Shown here: in pieces, positions 10,566 through 19,535 of the stretch
How positions within the stretch are numbered: the stretch's first letter is position 1
Layout: each line of letters begins with the position of its first letter
NCBI GenBank assembly: GCA_001464215.1
Contig: LNEZ01000078.1
Location: forward strand, 56,665-120,664
Source of the DNA: Rhizobiales bacterium Ga0077548
Lineage (GTDB): Bacteria; Pseudomonadota; Alphaproteobacteria; Rhizobiales; Xanthobacteraceae
Length of the DNA: 64,000 bases
Direction of reading: 5' to 3'
Translations under genes and position numbers: made by a program
The notes under the pieces: generated by a model
Told to the model about the DNA's origin: nothing
What the model saw: the letters and a program-made list of their open reading frames with translations, nothing else
Databases searched by the model: none

Positions 10566-11279
10566 TTAAACACCTAAGTGCCGGTGGATAAGCGCTTCGT
10601 CGGCGCGCAGCGCTGCCGAAGTCCCGTCGAATACGATTTCGCCTTTGGCCATGATCGTATTGCGGTCGGCAAGCGCCAGGAGATCGTTCAGATTTTTGTC
10701 GACGATGATCGCGGCGATGCCGGACTGCGCAATCTGCTTCACCGTGGACCAGATTTCATCGCGCAATTTCGGAGCCAAGCCCTCCGTTGCCTCGTCCAAA
10801 AGAATGATCGAAGGGCTCGTCATCAGCGCGCGGCCGATGGAAAGCATCTGTTGCTCGCCGCCGGAAAGTTCGTTGCCCCAGTGGTGTTTGCGCTCCGACA
10901 GGCGAGGGAACAGCGCATAGACGCGCTCCAGCGGCCAGGGGCGCTCGCCTTTGTTGTTCGGGCGCGATGCAAACGTCAGGTTCTCCGCGACGGTGAGATT
11001 CGGGAAAATGCCGCGGCCTTCCGGCACGATGGCAAGCCCGGCGCGGGAGCGCGCCGAAGCGCGCGATGAAGTTACATCTGTGCCGTTCAACCGGACGCTG
11101 CCTGAAGACGGCCGCACCAATCCTGCGAGCGTGCGCAGTAGCGTGGTCTTGCCCATGCCGTTGCGGCCGAGCAGGCTGACGGTTTCTCCGGGGGCCACGC
11201 GAAACGAAACGCCGCGCAGGATATGGCTGCGCCCATAATGTGTGTTGATGTTTTCTGCGAGGATCGCGGGCGCGCTCAC
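10566..11279 (-). CDS. HAAT-family ABC transporter ATP-binding protein (LivF-like)
   Basis: One of two ATPases of a branched-chain/aromatic-acid-type importer. It shows Walker A GRNGMGKTT, signature LSGGEQQMLSIGRALM, and Walker B IILLDEATEGLAP. GTG at 11279 overlaps the preceding stop (GTGA) and gives 237 residues, the usual LivF size; an upstream ATG adds seven non-conserved residues. It is last in a four-gene operon reading away from the control region at about 15400. Position next to boxR and the benzoate genes suggests benzoate or a related acid as cargo (inference). Confidence 0.92.
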   Translation of the reverse strand: MSAPAILAENINTHYGRSHILRGVSFRVAPGETVSLLGRNGMGKTTLLRTLAGLVRPSSGSVRLNGTDVTSSRASARSRAGLAIVPEGRGIFPNLTVAENLTFASRPNNKGERPWPLERVYALFPRLSERKHHWGNELSGGEQQMLSIGRALMTSPSIILLDEATEGLAPKLRDEIWSTVKQIAQSGIAAIIVDKNLNDLLALADRNTIMAKGEIVFDGTSAALRADEALIHRHLGV

Positions 11280-13114
11280 GGCTTGCCCTCCCGTCCCCAC
11301 TCGCCGAGATAGGCTTCGCGTACAGCTTTGTTGTTGCGGATTTCCTCCGGGGCGCCGTGCGCAAGCAATTTTCCTTCGACCAGCACAGTCAACGTGTCGG
11401 CGGCTGCGAAAATCGCATCCATGTCGTGCTCGATCAGCACGATGGTGTGATCTGCAGAGAGTTCGCGAAGCAGCGCGGTCACGCGGCCGGTTTCTTCCGG
11501 ACCCATACCGGCGAGCGGCTCATCAAGCAGCAAAAGTTTCGCGCCCGACGCAATCAGCATTGCGATTTCTAACTGGCGCTGTTCGCCGTGGCTTAGATTG
11601 GACGCTTTCATGTCGGCGCGCTCCGGCGCAATGCCGGCAGCCTTCAGCGCAGCTTCAACCGCTCGATCTTCCTCGTCGCGCCGCCACTTGTTGCTGAAAC
11701 GGAACGGGCTTGGGAATTGCGCTTGCGCCGCGAGCGCGCAGTTCTCGCGCGCCGTAAAAGGCAGGAGCACGTTCGTGCGCTGATAGGAACGGCCAAGGCC
11801 GCGTCGCGCTACGTTATGCGGCTTTTGCCCGCCAATCTCTTCGCTCTCGAGACGAATGCTTCCCTTGGTAGGCTTCAGCGCTCCGGAAAGCACATTGATG
11901 AACGTGGTCTTGCCGGCGCCGTTCGGTCCGATGATGCCATGGACCTTGTTCGGCGGAAACTTCACGGACACGCCATTGACCGCGACGAGACCGCCAAAAG
12001 CGCGCGAAAGGTTTTCGACTTCCAGCTGCATCGCTTTCGCGCGTTCGCGGTGTTCGGCGGAAGGCGCAATCTCGCGCGGTCTCGCGCGCTTTGCTTCGCC
12101 TGCATATTTCTCGATGAAGCCTGCAATTCCTTTGGGTGCGGCTAACACTGCCGCGATCAGGAAGAAGCCGAGTGCCATCGACCAGCTGTTCGCAACAATG
12201 CCGCCGAGCCATTTCGCGGTGGCGCCGTTCATCACGAGCGAGAAGATTGCGGTGAGTTCGCTCGAACTCTTGAGTGTTTCCTCTACGATCGAATAGAGAA
12301 TAGCGCCGAGCACCGGACCATACAGCGTGCCCGCGCCGCCAAGCACCACCATCATGATTGCGAGGCCCGACTCTCGCCAGCCGAGTAACTCAGGTGCGAC
12401 ATAACCGTCGATGGCCGCGAACAACATCCCGGCGAATCCGGCCATCGCACCTGCGATCACGTAGCTCGCAAGCTTGTAGGCATAGGTATTGAAACCGAGC
12501 GCGCTCATGCGCGGCTCATTATGCTTGATGCCTTGCAGCACGCGCCCGAACGGCGTGCGCACGAGCCAAAGGAGAAAAATATAAGAGAGCACCAGTGCCG
12601 CGAGGCAGAAGTAAAAGAAGGCCGTGCGGTTCGAAAAATTGAGCAACTGCTGCGATCCGATCGAGAAGACCGGACGCACGTTGATGTAGGCGCCGTCGGT
12701 GCCGCCCGCGATCTTGGTGTCGAAGAACAATGAAAAGCCCATCTGCCCGAAGGCGAGGGTCACCATGATGAAATAGAAGCCCTTGGTCAGCACGACGACC
12801 GAGCCGACGATCAGCGCGACGATGCCTGCGAGCAGGATCGCAAACGGGATCGCAAGAAAACCGTTCGCCGCCGCCGAGACCGGCGAAATAAAATAAAGCG
12901 AGTAGGCGCCGAGCCCGAAATAAAGCGCATGGCCGAAACTGACGAGCCCGGTCACACCTATTAAAAGATCGAGACTGATTACGAAGATGCCTGTGATCAT
13001 GACGCGGGCCGCGAACTTCAGCGCAAACGTGCCGCCGAAAAACGGCAGCGCGATCGCATAGGCAAGAAGCGCCAGCAGAATAACGATAACGATCGGGCGA
13101 GGGCGCGCGAGCAT
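11276..13114 (-). CDS. LivM permease - LivG ATPase fusion protein (HAAT ABC transporter)
   Basis: A 612-residue fusion. Residues 1 to about 320 are a LivM-type membrane permease with many hydrophobic helices and the typical LGGAGTLYGPVLGA segment. Residues about 360-612 are a LivG-type ATPase with Walker A GPNGAGKTTF, signature LSHGEQRQLEIA and Walker B LLLLDEPLAGM. These are separate proteins in the other two transporters here. The frame is continuous through a basic linker (EAKRARPREIAPSAEHRER), so this looks like a true fusion. It starts directly after the livH stop (TAAATG). Confidence 0.93.
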   Translation of the reverse strand: MLARPRPIVIVILLALLAYAIALPFFGGTFALKFAARVMITGIFVISLDLLIGVTGLVSFGHALYFGLGAYSLYFISPVSAAANGFLAIPFAILLAGIVALIVGSVVVLTKGFYFIMVTLAFGQMGFSLFFDTKIAGGTDGAYINVRPVFSIGSQQLLNFSNRTAFFYFCLAALVLSYIFLLWLVRTPFGRVLQGIKHNEPRMSALGFNTYAYKLASYVIAGAMAGFAGMLFAAIDGYVAPELLGWRESGLAIMMVVLGGAGTLYGPVLGAILYSIVEETLKSSSELTAIFSLVMNGATAKWLGGIVANSWSMALGFFLIAAVLAAPKGIAGFIEKYAGEAKRARPREIAPSAEHRERAKAMQLEVENLSRAFGGLVAVNGVSVKFPPNKVHGIIGPNGAGKTTFINVLSGALKPTKGSIRLESEEIGGQKPHNVARRGLGRSYQRTNVLLPFTARENCALAAQAQFPSPFRFSNKWRRDEEDRAVEAALKAAGIAPERADMKASNLSHGEQRQLEIAMLIASGAKLLLLDEPLAGMGPEETGRVTALLRELSADHTIVLIEHDMDAIFAAADTLTVLVEGKLLAHGAPEEIRNNKAVREAYLGEWGREGKP

Positions 13115-13978
13115 TTAAGCCGCCCGTCCGAACAGCCCGCCGGGACGCGCGATCAGCACAGCGGCCATAAGCGCGTAAACGATACTCGATGAAAACGCCG
13201 GAAAATAAACTTTGCCGAGCGCGTCGGCGACGCCGATGAGCAGCGCGCCGACAAACGCACCTTTGATCGAGCCGATGCCGCCGATCACGACCACGACAAA
13301 AGAGATAATGAGCACCGGCTCGCCGATGCCGGGATAAACGCTCTCAAGGGGCGATGCGACGATGCCGGCGGTGGCGGCAAGTGCGGCGCCCGCGGCAAAC
13401 ACGAAACGGAATAGTAGTCGCGAGTCGATGCCGAGCGCCTCGACCATTTCGCGGTTGGATTCGCCCGCGCGGATAATACGGCCGATCCGCGTTTTCTGGA
13501 TGACGAACATCATCGCTAGCGCGATCGCCACACAGAACGCCGCGACCGCGATCCGGTAATAAGGGTAGGTCAGGAGCGCGGAGATTTTCACGCCGCCTTG
13601 CAGATAGCCGGGAACGGGGACGCTGTGCGGATAACTGCCCCACAACAGTTTCTGGGCTTCGTTGAAAATCAGGATGAGTGCGAAGGTGAGCAGCACCTGC
13701 TGCAAGTGATCGCGGTCATAGAGGTGGCGGATAAAGAGCCACTCGATGATGACGCCGAACAGGAAAGCGAGCGGCACGCCGAGCGCGAGCGAAAGAAATA
13801 TGTCGCCGGTAAACTGCGTGAGCGTCAGCGCGCCGTAGGCGCCGAGCATATAGAACGAACCGTGCGAGAGATTGATCACGCCCATGATGCCGAATACGAG
13901 CGTGAGGCCGGACGCTGCCAGAAAGATCAGCAATCCGTACTGCACGCCGTTCAGCAACTGGATGAGAACGAGATCCAT
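13115..13978 (-). CDS. HAAT ABC transporter permease (LivH-like)
   Basis: An inner-membrane permease of 287 residues with about eight hydrophobic segments and the family hallmarks GIMGVINLSHGSFYMLGAY near the N-terminus and VVVIGGIGSIKGAFVGALLIG near the C-terminus. The start is at MDLVLIQLLNG; earlier in-frame codons add a non-hydrophobic leader. It follows the substrate-binding-protein gene in the operon and pairs with the LivM half of the fusion protein. Confidence 0.93.
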   Translation of the reverse strand: MDLVLIQLLNGVQYGLLIFLAASGLTLVFGIMGVINLSHGSFYMLGAYGALTLTQFTGDIFLSLALGVPLAFLFGVIIEWLFIRHLYDRDHLQQVLLTFALILIFNEAQKLLWGSYPHSVPVPGYLQGGVKISALLTYPYYRIAVAAFCVAIALAMMFVIQKTRIGRIIRAGESNREMVEALGIDSRLLFRFVFAAGAALAATAGIVASPLESVYPGIGEPVLIISFVVVVIGGIGSIKGAFVGALLIGVADALGKVYFPAFSSSIVYALMAAVLIARPGGLFGRAA

Positions 13979-14006
13979 TATGCGGCGTCCCCCGGCGCCT
14001 TGCACA

Positions 14007-15233
14007 TCACACTTCTACAAGCGGCAAGCGGGGGCTTTCGCCCCCGCTCCAACCGGCAGTGGGATCGGAAACGTCGGTCGCGGCAACGCCGAGATAGACG
14101 TTCTCGCCGCCCTTCAACTCGCGCAGATAGAAGTTGTGGATCGGGTTCTGCGAAGCCGAGAGACGGAACGGTCCGCGCGGCGAATTGAATTTCGCGTTGC
14201 GCATCGCCTTGAACATATCGTCCTGCTTCTTTACGTCGCCGCCGGCTGCCTTGAGGCCGATGTCGAGTAGCATGGTCGTATCCCAACCCTGTACCGCATA
14301 GACATCCGGAAAGCGTTGGAATGCCGCGTTGTAATCGGCGCGGAACTTCTTGTTCTCGGCATTGTCGAGCGATTCGACGTAATGAAGCGCGGTCTTCACG
14401 CCTTCGCCCGCGGCACCCGCGGCCTTCTCGACGCCGTCGGTAAGGAAGCCGGGTCCCCATAGCTGCACCGAGTTCTTCAGGCCCGCGGCGGCATAGTCCT
14501 GCATATATTTCAGCGCACCGCCGCCGGCGAAGAAGGAGTAGACCGCCTCCGGTTTCAGCGAGGCGATTTCTGCGAGACCCGCCTGGAATTCGACGTTCGG
14601 GAACGGCAACGTCAATTCTTTGATGATCTTGCCGCCACCCGCGAGGAAGCTTTCCTTAAAGCCGGCAACGGATTCTTCGCCCGCTGCATAGCCCCAGGAA
14701 TACGTGACCGCGGTCTTGATGCCGGCCTTGATCATGGCGGCACCAGCCGCAACACCCGGCTGACTGTTGCCGAAGGAGGTGCGGAAGATGTTCTTCGCGC
14801 ATTGCGCACGGGTAAGCACGTTTGCGCCCGCATTTGGGATAAGCGTCGGGATACCTGCTTCGCGTGCGATCTTTGCCATCGCCATCGCGACACCGGAGTG
14901 GACGGTACCGATCAGCACGTCGACCTTCTCGCCCTGCACGAGCTTGGAGGTGAGTTCGGTCGCCTTCGGCGGCGCGGATTCGTCGTCGACCTTGACCCAT
15001 TCGATGGTGCGGCCGGCGAGTTTGCCGCCCTGCTGCTTTACGTAGAGATCCATCGCGTTGGTAATTGCAGTCCCGAGCGCGGCAAAGGTGCCGCTATAGG
15101 GCAGCAACAGACCGACGCGGAGCGGGGCGCCCTGCGAGATCGCGGGCCGGGCGAACGGAAATGCCGCCGCGGCAGCGCCTACGCCGGCCATCTTCAAAGC
15201 ATGGCGGCGGGTAAATCGTGATTTATTGTGCAT
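14007..15233 (-). CDS. HAAT ABC transporter periplasmic substrate-binding protein, Tat-type signal
   Basis: A 408-residue Peripla_BP_6 protein that captures the substrate in the periplasm. The start at MHNKSRFTRRHALKMAG has a strong AGGGAGGAAG site, about 100 nt inside the longest frame. The leader carries the twin-arginine motif TRRHALK and an Ala-rich core, so export is probably by Tat. Mature features include LRVGLLLPYSGTFAALG and IGTVHSGVAMAMAKIA. It is first gene of the operon beside the box genes, and the likely ligand is an aromatic acid (inference). Confidence 0.92.
   Translation of the reverse strand: MHNKSRFTRRHALKMAGVGAAAAAFPFARPAISQGAPLRVGLLLPYSGTFAALGTAITNAMDLYVKQQGGKLAGRTIEWVKVDDESAPPKATELTSKLVQGEKVDVLIGTVHSGVAMAMAKIAREAGIPTLIPNAGANVLTRAQCAKNIFRTSFGNSQPGVAAGAAMIKAGIKTAVTYSWGYAAGEESVAGFKESFLAGGGKIIKELTLPFPNVEFQAGLAEIASLKPEAVYSFFAGGGALKYMQDYAAAGLKNSVQLWGPGFLTDGVEKAAGAAGEGVKTALHYVESLDNAENKKFRADYNAAFQRFPDVYAVQGWDTTMLLDIGLKAAGGDVKKQDDMFKAMRNAKFNSPRGPFRLSASQNPIHNFYLRELKGGENVYLGVAATDVSDPTAGWSGGESPRLPLVEV
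14027..14048 (-). other. GC-rich hairpin at the 3' end of the substrate-binding-protein gene
   Basis: AGCGGGGGC, loop, GCCCCCGCT form a perfect 9-bp stem inside the last codons, with no T-run after it. Such hairpins between a binding protein and its permease commonly stabilise the upstream message, giving more binding protein than membrane parts. A similar element follows the second binding protein at 16884. Confidence 0.45.
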
Positions 15234-15629
15234 ATATCTTCCTCCCTCTCTGGCAATCGCCGCGAGTTTGGCTTGGTGCATCCGTTCTGGAGCACCGTGG
15301 CGCCGTCTCGTTTGTTCGATCCCAGTTGGCTTCAAGTATGGAGGCGCTCCAACTTGGCGGCAAGTATGTTTCTGAACTGGTTGACGAAAGAGCGAAAACG
15401 CCGGGCGGCTGCCGTCCCGCCAATCGCTGTGCAGCGCATCATTGCAGCCGTTTCAATCCAATGTATTATAATTCATAACGACATAAGCCGTGTTTTCCCG
15501 TCGCGAGGCGAGATTGTAATGTGATATAATGATCGACAATCGCCTCCGCAGCGGGGCAAACTAACGGCAAGAACGAAGAACAACGCCAAAAATAACGCCA
15601 AGAAAAACGAAGTTCAGGGGAGGAATTAA
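15234..15629. promoter_or_regulatory. Shared divergent control region of two ABC transporter operons
   Basis: No gene fits in these 396 bases. TATAAT occurs at 15467 (its complement also reads ATTATA) and at 15525. TGCA occurs at 15430 and 15443, 13 bp apart, and ATTATAATTCAT near 15465 resembles elements near boxR and boxC. This suggests BoxR control of one or both transporters. Shine-Dalgarno sites sit at both edges (AGGGAGGAAG on the minus strand, AGGGGAGGAA on the plus strand). Confidence 0.5.
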
Positions 15630-16862
15630 ATGGCTTCGAAGAATCGCATTTCGCGCCGCACATTCACTGCCGGCATGGGTGCCGCCGGTATCGTCGCAGG
15701 CACCGCTCCGTTCAACATTATTTCCGCGCAAGGCGCGCCGCTGAAAGTCGGCGTGTTGCTGCCGCGCTCCGGCGCACAGGCCGGCATCGGCCAGGATTGC
15801 CAGCGCGGTGTCGATATCACCGCAGGCATCCTGAAAGACCTCAAGCTGCCTGCGCTTCAGATCATGAATGGCGACACCGAAACCAACGTCGAAGTCGCTC
15901 GCGCACGCGCCGAGCGCCTGATCAACGAAGGCGCGCAGTTGCTGATCGGCGCGTTCGACTCCGGTCAGTCGACCGCGATCGCGCAGGTTGCTGAGCAGAA
16001 AGGCATTCCTTACGTCATCAATATCGCGGCGGCACCGCCGATCACGGAACAAGGCTACAAGTTCGTGTTCCGCAACTTCCCGACCGCGCCGGTGATTCTC
16101 GCGAACGCCTTCGAAAACCAGATCGAGATTTTCAAGGCGACCGGCAACGCGCCGAAGACCGCCGTGTTCATGCACGTGAACGACACCTTTGGCACCGCGA
16201 TGCAGAAGGGCTTCACCGGCACCATGGCGCGGTTCGCGGACACGCCGTACAAGGTTCTGGAAACGATCGCTTATGACGGCACCGCGCGCGATCTTTCGGT
16301 CGAAGTCGCCAAAGCCAAGGCCACGAACGCCGAAGCGCTGGTCATGGTTAGCCGCCTCAACGACGCGATCCTGATCACCCGCGAACTAGTGAAGCAGCGC
16401 TGGTCGCCGAAGGCCGTGCTTTCGATGGGTCCGGGTTGGTACGAAGACCAGTATCTGAAGACCCTCGGCAAGCTCGGCGACGGTCCGATGAGCTTCGTGC
16501 CCTGGTACGATCCGAACAAGAAACTCTCGAAGGCACTCGAAGCCGCGCTCGCCAAGGCCCATGCGGGCGTGAACATGAACACGAACCATGTTTACACCTT
16601 CGAAGCGCTCTTGGTGGCGGCCGACGCCTACAAGCGAGCCGGCTCCGCCGATCCGAAGGCGCTCGCGGATGCAATCCGTGCGACCAACATCAAGGACAAC
16701 GTGTCGCCGGGTCCGGGCATCCAGTTCGACGCCAAGGGCCAGAACTCTGCGCTGAAGAACTCGGCGATCCAGAATCGCGGCGGCAAGCTCGTCACGATCG
16801 CGCCGAAGGAAGCGTCGAACGCCAAGCCCGAACATCCGATGAAGCCTTACGACAAGCGCTAA
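15630..16862 (+). CDS. HAAT ABC transporter substrate-binding protein, Tat-type signal
   Basis: A 410-residue Peripla_BP_6 protein. The leader SRRTFTAGMGAAGIVAG has a twin-arginine motif followed by a hydrophobic stretch and SAQG cleavage-like site. LKVGVLLPRSGAQAGIGQD and GAFDSGQSTAIAQVAEQKGIPYV are typical of the amino-acid/aromatic-acid binding fold. AGGGGAGGAA lies just before the ATG. It is first of a five-gene operon (binding protein, LivH, LivM, LivG, LivF) divergent from the transporter beside the box genes. Ligand unknown. Confidence 0.92.
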   Translation: MASKNRISRRTFTAGMGAAGIVAGTAPFNIISAQGAPLKVGVLLPRSGAQAGIGQDCQRGVDITAGILKDLKLPALQIMNGDTETNVEVARARAERLINEGAQLLIGAFDSGQSTAIAQVAEQKGIPYVINIAAAPPITEQGYKFVFRNFPTAPVILANAFENQIEIFKATGNAPKTAVFMHVNDTFGTAMQKGFTGTMARFADTPYKVLETIAYDGTARDLSVEVAKAKATNAEALVMVSRLNDAILITRELVKQRWSPKAVLSMGPGWYEDQYLKTLGKLGDGPMSFVPWYDPNKKLSKALEAALAKAHAGVNMNTNHVYTFEALLVAADAYKRAGSADPKALADAIRATNIKDNVSPGPGIQFDAKGQNSALKNSAIQNRGGKLVTIAPKEASNAKPEHPMKPYDKR

Positions 16863-16883
16863 GAAGTGCTCGTCCCGAAACTG

Positions 16884-16907
16884 CTCCGGCCGCGAAAGCG
16901 GCCGGAG
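16884..16907 (+). other. GC-rich hairpin between binding-protein and permease genes
   Basis: CTCCGGCCGC, GAAA tetraloop, GCGGCCGGAG form a perfect 10-bp stem 22 nt past the stop, with no T-run. It is likely an mRNA-stabilising or partial-attenuation element that raises binding-protein levels relative to the permeases. Confidence 0.55.
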
Positions 16908-16929
16908 TGTTGCTGCACAGGGCTAAGCC

Positions 16930-17802
16930 GTGACAACCGAAGTCGTTCTGAAAATCGCAATCAGCGGTGTGCTTACGGGCCTGGTTTACGGCCTGATGGC
17001 GCTGGGCTTGTCCGTGATTTTCGGCGTCGTGCGTGTCGTCAACTTCGCGCATGGCGAGATGATGACGATCGCAATGTATCTCGTGATCGTGTTCTTCTCA
17101 GCACTTGGCCTCGATCCGCTCTTGATGCTGGTGCCGATCTCGGCCGTCTTGTTCGCGCTCGGTTATCTCATGCAGCGCGCGATCATCAATCCGTTCATCA
17201 ATCGCCCGGAACACAGCCAGTTCATGCTGCTCGTGGCCGTCGCGCTGATCATGGTCAATGCGCTGCTTTTGATCTTCGGCCCGGATTCGCAGGGCATTAC
17301 CACCACTTATTCTTTCGACAGCTTCGATGTCGGCGGCATCATCATCGACGCCGGCAAGGTTTATGCGGCAATCGCCGCTCTGATCGTGGCGGTCGCTTTA
17401 TTTGCGTTCTTCCGGCTGACGCTTACCGGAAAAGCGATTAGAGCCTGCGCCGATAATTACAACGGCGCGCTGGTCGTCGGCCTCGACGTGAAGCGGCTCT
17501 ATTCGCTCACCTTCGGCATTGGCGCTGCCTGCGTGGGCGCTGCCGGCACCATGCTGATGATCGTGACCGACGTGACGCCCGCGATCGGCCCGGCTTACAC
17601 GCTGCTCGCCTTCGTGATCGTGATTACCGGCGGCCTCGGCTCGATGCCCGGCGCGATTGTCGGCGGAGTCTTGATCGGACTGACGGAAGCGCTCGGCGGC
17701 TTCTTCTTCACGCCATCCGCGAAGACCATGTTCTCGTTTGCAATCTTGGTGCTTGTGCTTCTGTTCCGCCCGCAGGGCATCATGGGGCGGAAAACGGCAT
17801 GA
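16930..17802 (+). CDS. HAAT ABC transporter permease (LivH-like)
   Basis: A 290-residue inner-membrane permease with about eight hydrophobic segments. LSVIFGVVRVVNFAHGEMMTIAMY near the N-terminus and VIVITGGLGSMPGAIVGGVLIG near the C-terminus are the LivH hallmarks. GTG start. Its end overlaps the LivM start by 4 nt (ATGA), so the two permeases are translationally coupled. Confidence 0.93.
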   Translation: MTTEVVLKIAISGVLTGLVYGLMALGLSVIFGVVRVVNFAHGEMMTIAMYLVIVFFSALGLDPLLMLVPISAVLFALGYLMQRAIINPFINRPEHSQFMLLVAVALIMVNALLLIFGPDSQGITTTYSFDSFDVGGIIIDAGKVYAAIAALIVAVALFAFFRLTLTGKAIRACADNYNGALVVGLDVKRLYSLTFGIGAACVGAAGTMLMIVTDVTPAIGPAYTLLAFVIVITGGLGSMPGAIVGGVLIGLTEALGGFFFTPSAKTMFSFAILVLVLLFRPQGIMGRKTA

Positions 17803-18812
17803 AGTATTTGTTCGAAGGCGTTTCGCGCAGCGCGCTTGTTCTGCTCGCGCTGTTCTTCGCAGCTCTTGCCGCCGCACCCATGTTTGCGAACGACTACCTG
17901 ATCGTCGTGCTGATTACGATTCTCTACTTCGCTTATGCCGGCCAGTGCTGGAACATCATGATGGGTTTTGCGGGCCAGCTCTCGCTCGGCCACGCGCTCT
18001 ATGTAGGTCTTGGCGCTTATGTGACCGCAGCACTCTACGTGAAATTCGGCGTCAGCCCGTGGATCGGGCTGTTCCCGGCACTTGTCATTGCGGGCGCGGT
18101 CGGCGCGGTGATCGGCTTTCTCGCGTTCCGTTTCGGCGTTTCAGGCGTTTATTTCGCGATCCTCACGATCGCCTTCGCGGAATTCGCGCGCATCGGCTTC
18201 GACCACTTCGCTTGGGTCGGCGGCGCGGCCGGGTATTTCCTGCCGGTCGCGAATTACACGCAGAACGATTTCTTCAATCTGCGCGGCAGCCAGCATATGT
18301 TCTACTACATCCTGCTCGCGATGACGGTGGCGGCTTTCGTTCTCTGTCATCTGCTGCTGCGCTCGCGCGCCGGTTATTACTGGCTTGCGATCCGCGAAAG
18401 CCCAGAGGCCGCCGAAGCGCTCGGCATCAATATCTTCCGCTATAAAATGTACGCGGTGGTTCTCTCCGCGGCGCTCACTTCGCTCGGCGGCGTGATCTTT
18501 GCGTTTTTCTACAACAATCTTTTCCCCGAGCAGGTCTTTCATATTTCGCGGTCGATCGAACTTATTCTCGGCCCGATCATTGGCGGCATCGGCACGCTGT
18601 TCGGCCCGATTGTCGGCGCGTTCCTGCTGACAGGCCTCGCGGAAGGTTTGCGCGAAGTAATGCTACGGCTCGGCATCGATCTGCCCGGCATGAAGCAGGT
18701 GTTCTACGGAATCTGCCTGCTCCTCGTCGTGATGTTCCTGCCGGACGGCGTGTGGCCCCCGCTGAAGAAGAAGCTGGGCCTTGACCGCGACACCGAAAAA
18801 AGGGGGAGCTGA
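17799..18812 (+). CDS. HAAT ABC transporter permease (LivM-like)
   Basis: A 337-residue permease with about nine hydrophobic segments and the LivM signatures MGFAGQLSLGHALYVGLGAY and LGPIIGGIGTLFGPIVGAFL. It pairs with the LivH upstream (4-nt overlap) and is followed after 3 nt by the LivG ATPase. The C-terminal tail is short and basic, unlike the fused permease-ATPase at 11276. Confidence 0.93.
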   Translation: MKYLFEGVSRSALVLLALFFAALAAAPMFANDYLIVVLITILYFAYAGQCWNIMMGFAGQLSLGHALYVGLGAYVTAALYVKFGVSPWIGLFPALVIAGAVGAVIGFLAFRFGVSGVYFAILTIAFAEFARIGFDHFAWVGGAAGYFLPVANYTQNDFFNLRGSQHMFYYILLAMTVAAFVLCHLLLRSRAGYYWLAIRESPEAAEALGINIFRYKMYAVVLSAALTSLGGVIFAFFYNNLFPEQVFHISRSIELILGPIIGGIGTLFGPIVGAFLLTGLAEGLREVMLRLGIDLPGMKQVFYGICLLLVVMFLPDGVWPPLKKKLGLDRDTEKRGS

Positions 18813-18815
18813 CCG

Positions 18816-19535
18816 ATGGCGCTCCTCGAAGTCAGCGGCATATCCAAAAGTTTCAGCGGCCTGAAAGCCGTGCAGAACGTCACGTTCGAAGTCCCGGAAG
18901 GAAAGATCGTCGGCCTGATCGGCCCGAACGGCGCCGGCAAGACCACCTGCTTCAATATGATCGCGGGCGTTTATAAGCCGGACACGGGCACGGTTACCTT
19001 GAACGGCGTGCGTATCAACGGCAAACGTCCTGACGAAATCTGCCGCGCCGGCATCGGCCGCACCTTCCAGATCGTAAAACCGTTCGCGGGCTTGAGCGTG
19101 CTCGATAACGTGGTTGTCGGTGCCTTGAACGCCGCTTCGTCCGTGAGCGAAGCGCGCAAGAAAGCCGACGAAGTCCTTGAAATTCTAGGGTTAGCGCCCA
19201 AGCGCTTGCAGGCTGCGTCCACATTGACGCTGCCCGACCGCAAACGCCTCGAAGTTGCACGCGCGCTTGCGACCCAGCCGAAGCTGCTTCTGCTTGATGA
19301 GGTCATGGCCGGGCTTCGCCCGACCGAAGTCGATCAGATGGTCCGCGTGCTGCTCGATCTGAACAAACGCGGGCTCACGATCCTCTTGATCGAGCACGTC
19401 ATGCGCGCAGTGATGGCACTTTCCGGCAACATCATCGTGCTGCATCACGGCGAACTGATTTCGCGCGGCACCCCGGACCAGATCGCAAAGGACCCGAAAG
19501 TGCTCGAATGCTATCTCGGGGAGGAAGCGCTGTGA
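18816..19535 (+). CDS. HAAT ABC transporter ATP-binding protein (LivG-like)
   Basis: A 239-residue ATPase with Walker A GPNGAGKTTC and Walker B LLLLDEVMAGL. The LivG-type insert IGRTFQIVKPFAGLSVLDNV is clear. The signature region reads TLPDRKRLEVARAL rather than the usual LSGGQQ, an atypical but recurrent form in LivG proteins of aromatic-acid transporters. AAAGGGGGAGC precedes the ATG. Its stop overlaps the next start as GTGA. Confidence 0.92.
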   Translation: MALLEVSGISKSFSGLKAVQNVTFEVPEGKIVGLIGPNGAGKTTCFNMIAGVYKPDTGTVTLNGVRINGKRPDEICRAGIGRTFQIVKPFAGLSVLDNVVVGALNAASSVSEARKKADEVLEILGLAPKRLQAASTLTLPDRKRLEVARALATQPKLLLLDEVMAGLRPTEVDQMVRVLLDLNKRGLTILLIEHVMRAVMALSGNIIVLHHGELISRGTPDQIAKDPKVLECYLGEEAL

